The notes under the pieces: model-generated
Told to the model about the DNA's origin: nothing
The model's database searches: none
The model's input: the letters and a program-made list of their open reading frames with translations, nothing else
Program-made: the position numbers and the translations under genes
Shown: positions 5,080 through 5,143 of the stretch, piece by piece
Numbering within the stretch: the stretch's first letter is position 1
How the letters are laid out: every line of letters starts with the position of its first letter
Source of the DNA: Bifidobacterium breve
GTDB lineage: Bacteria; Actinomycetota; Actinomycetes; Nanopelagicales; Nanopelagicaceae
Length of the DNA: 5,143 bases
Assembly: GCA_943324025.2 (NCBI GenBank)
Contig: CALPKA020000059.1
Coordinates: 1 to 5,143, forward strand
Direction: 5' to 3'

Positions 5080-5143
5080 TACAAAGATTTCACTCTTTGA
5101 TACAAAATCTCGACAATTACAACCACTGGTTTGTAGTGATGGC
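5072..5143 (+). CDS. Start of a downstream gene (partial), possibly MshC/CysS-like ligase
   Basis: GTG at 5072 opens a frame of 24 codons that reaches the window edge without a stop, overlapping the preceding stop codon region by 8 bases. The frame has a TAG at 5060-5062, so the start cannot lie much further upstream. No strong Shine-Dalgarno is seen, consistent with coupling to the preceding gene. The segment ISLFDTKSRQLQPL (residues 6-19) resembles the opening strand of cysteinyl-tRNA synthetases and the mycothiol ligase MshC (pattern: L-x-L-Y-D-T-x-x-R-x-x-x-x-L), where a YVCGITPYD-type motif would follow beyond this window. With 24 residues this is only a suggestion; an acetyltransferase is the other candidate given its neighbour. 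Confidence 0.5.
   Translation, partial: MIDTKISLFDTKSRQLQPLVCSDG
5076..5106 (+). repeat. Short direct repeat at the start of the truncated gene
   Basis: TTGATACAAA occurs at 5076-5085 and 5097-5106, 21 bases (7 codons) apart, in the same reading frame, encoding DTK twice (IDTKISL then FDTKSRQ). It could be a small in-frame duplication that extended the N-terminus, or chance. Confidence 0.5.

Noticed and set aside
1..5143. CRISPR array, insertion sequence, tRNA/rRNA gene, toxin-antitoxin or defence system
   Set aside because: No regularly spaced repeats, terminal inverted repeats, transposase or nuclease motifs, or RNA gene folds were seen; the minus-strand genes account for nearly all of the window.

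Overview
The window looks like chromosomal DNA from a small-genome, low-GC member of the Actinobacteria. The proteins are clearly actinobacterial: a WhiB of the WhiB2/WhmD type, a seven-iron ferredoxin next to a DapC-type aminotransferase, and a two-domain membrane glycosyltransferase. The DNA, however, is AT-rich (about 40% GC by eye), AT-ending codons dominate, and genes are packed with gaps of a few bases or overlaps. This combination fits the freshwater acI group (Nanopelagicales, e.g. Planktophila or Nanopelagicus relatives); that placement is inference.

Layout. Almost everything lies on the minus strand. Reading from right to left: fdxA (4800-4480), dapC (4473-3427) and an NDP-sugar pyrophosphorylase of the mycobacterial ManB type (3430-2459) form a tight run with a 6-base gap and a 4-base overlap. 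A 123-base intergenic region (2336-2458) follows. It carries a strong candidate sigma-70-type promoter and several palindromes. Next come whiB (2335-2069) and, 8 bases later, a large GT2 glycosyltransferase fused to a polytopic membrane region. That gene starts with GTG at 2060 and runs off the left edge. Diverging from fdxA across a 93-base gap is a plus-strand pair: a 61-residue SH3-like protein (4894-5079) and the first 24 codons of another gene (GTG at 5072), whose start resembles the CysS/MshC family.

How the genes fit together. DapC supplies the diaminopimelate/lysine pathway and so peptidoglycan. The ManB-type enzyme makes an activated sugar, most likely GDP-mannose. The GT2 membrane protein probably uses activated sugars to build cell-envelope glycans. 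WhiB is an iron-sulfur transcription factor linked to septation and envelope control in relatives. FdxA is an electron carrier. The segment is therefore mainly an envelope-precursor and redox housekeeping locus. It seems to join two blocks that are separate in Mycobacterium tuberculosis: ferredoxin-aminotransferase, and manB...whiB2.

I found no mobile element, CRISPR array, RNA gene, toxin-antitoxin pair or evident new defence system. The points most worth a second look are the dapC start (apparently CTG, with no ATG/GTG/TTG available), the palindrome-dense whiB leader, and the free-standing SH3-like domain that relatives carry fused to an acetyltransferase. No stretch longer than 123 bases lacks a gene.
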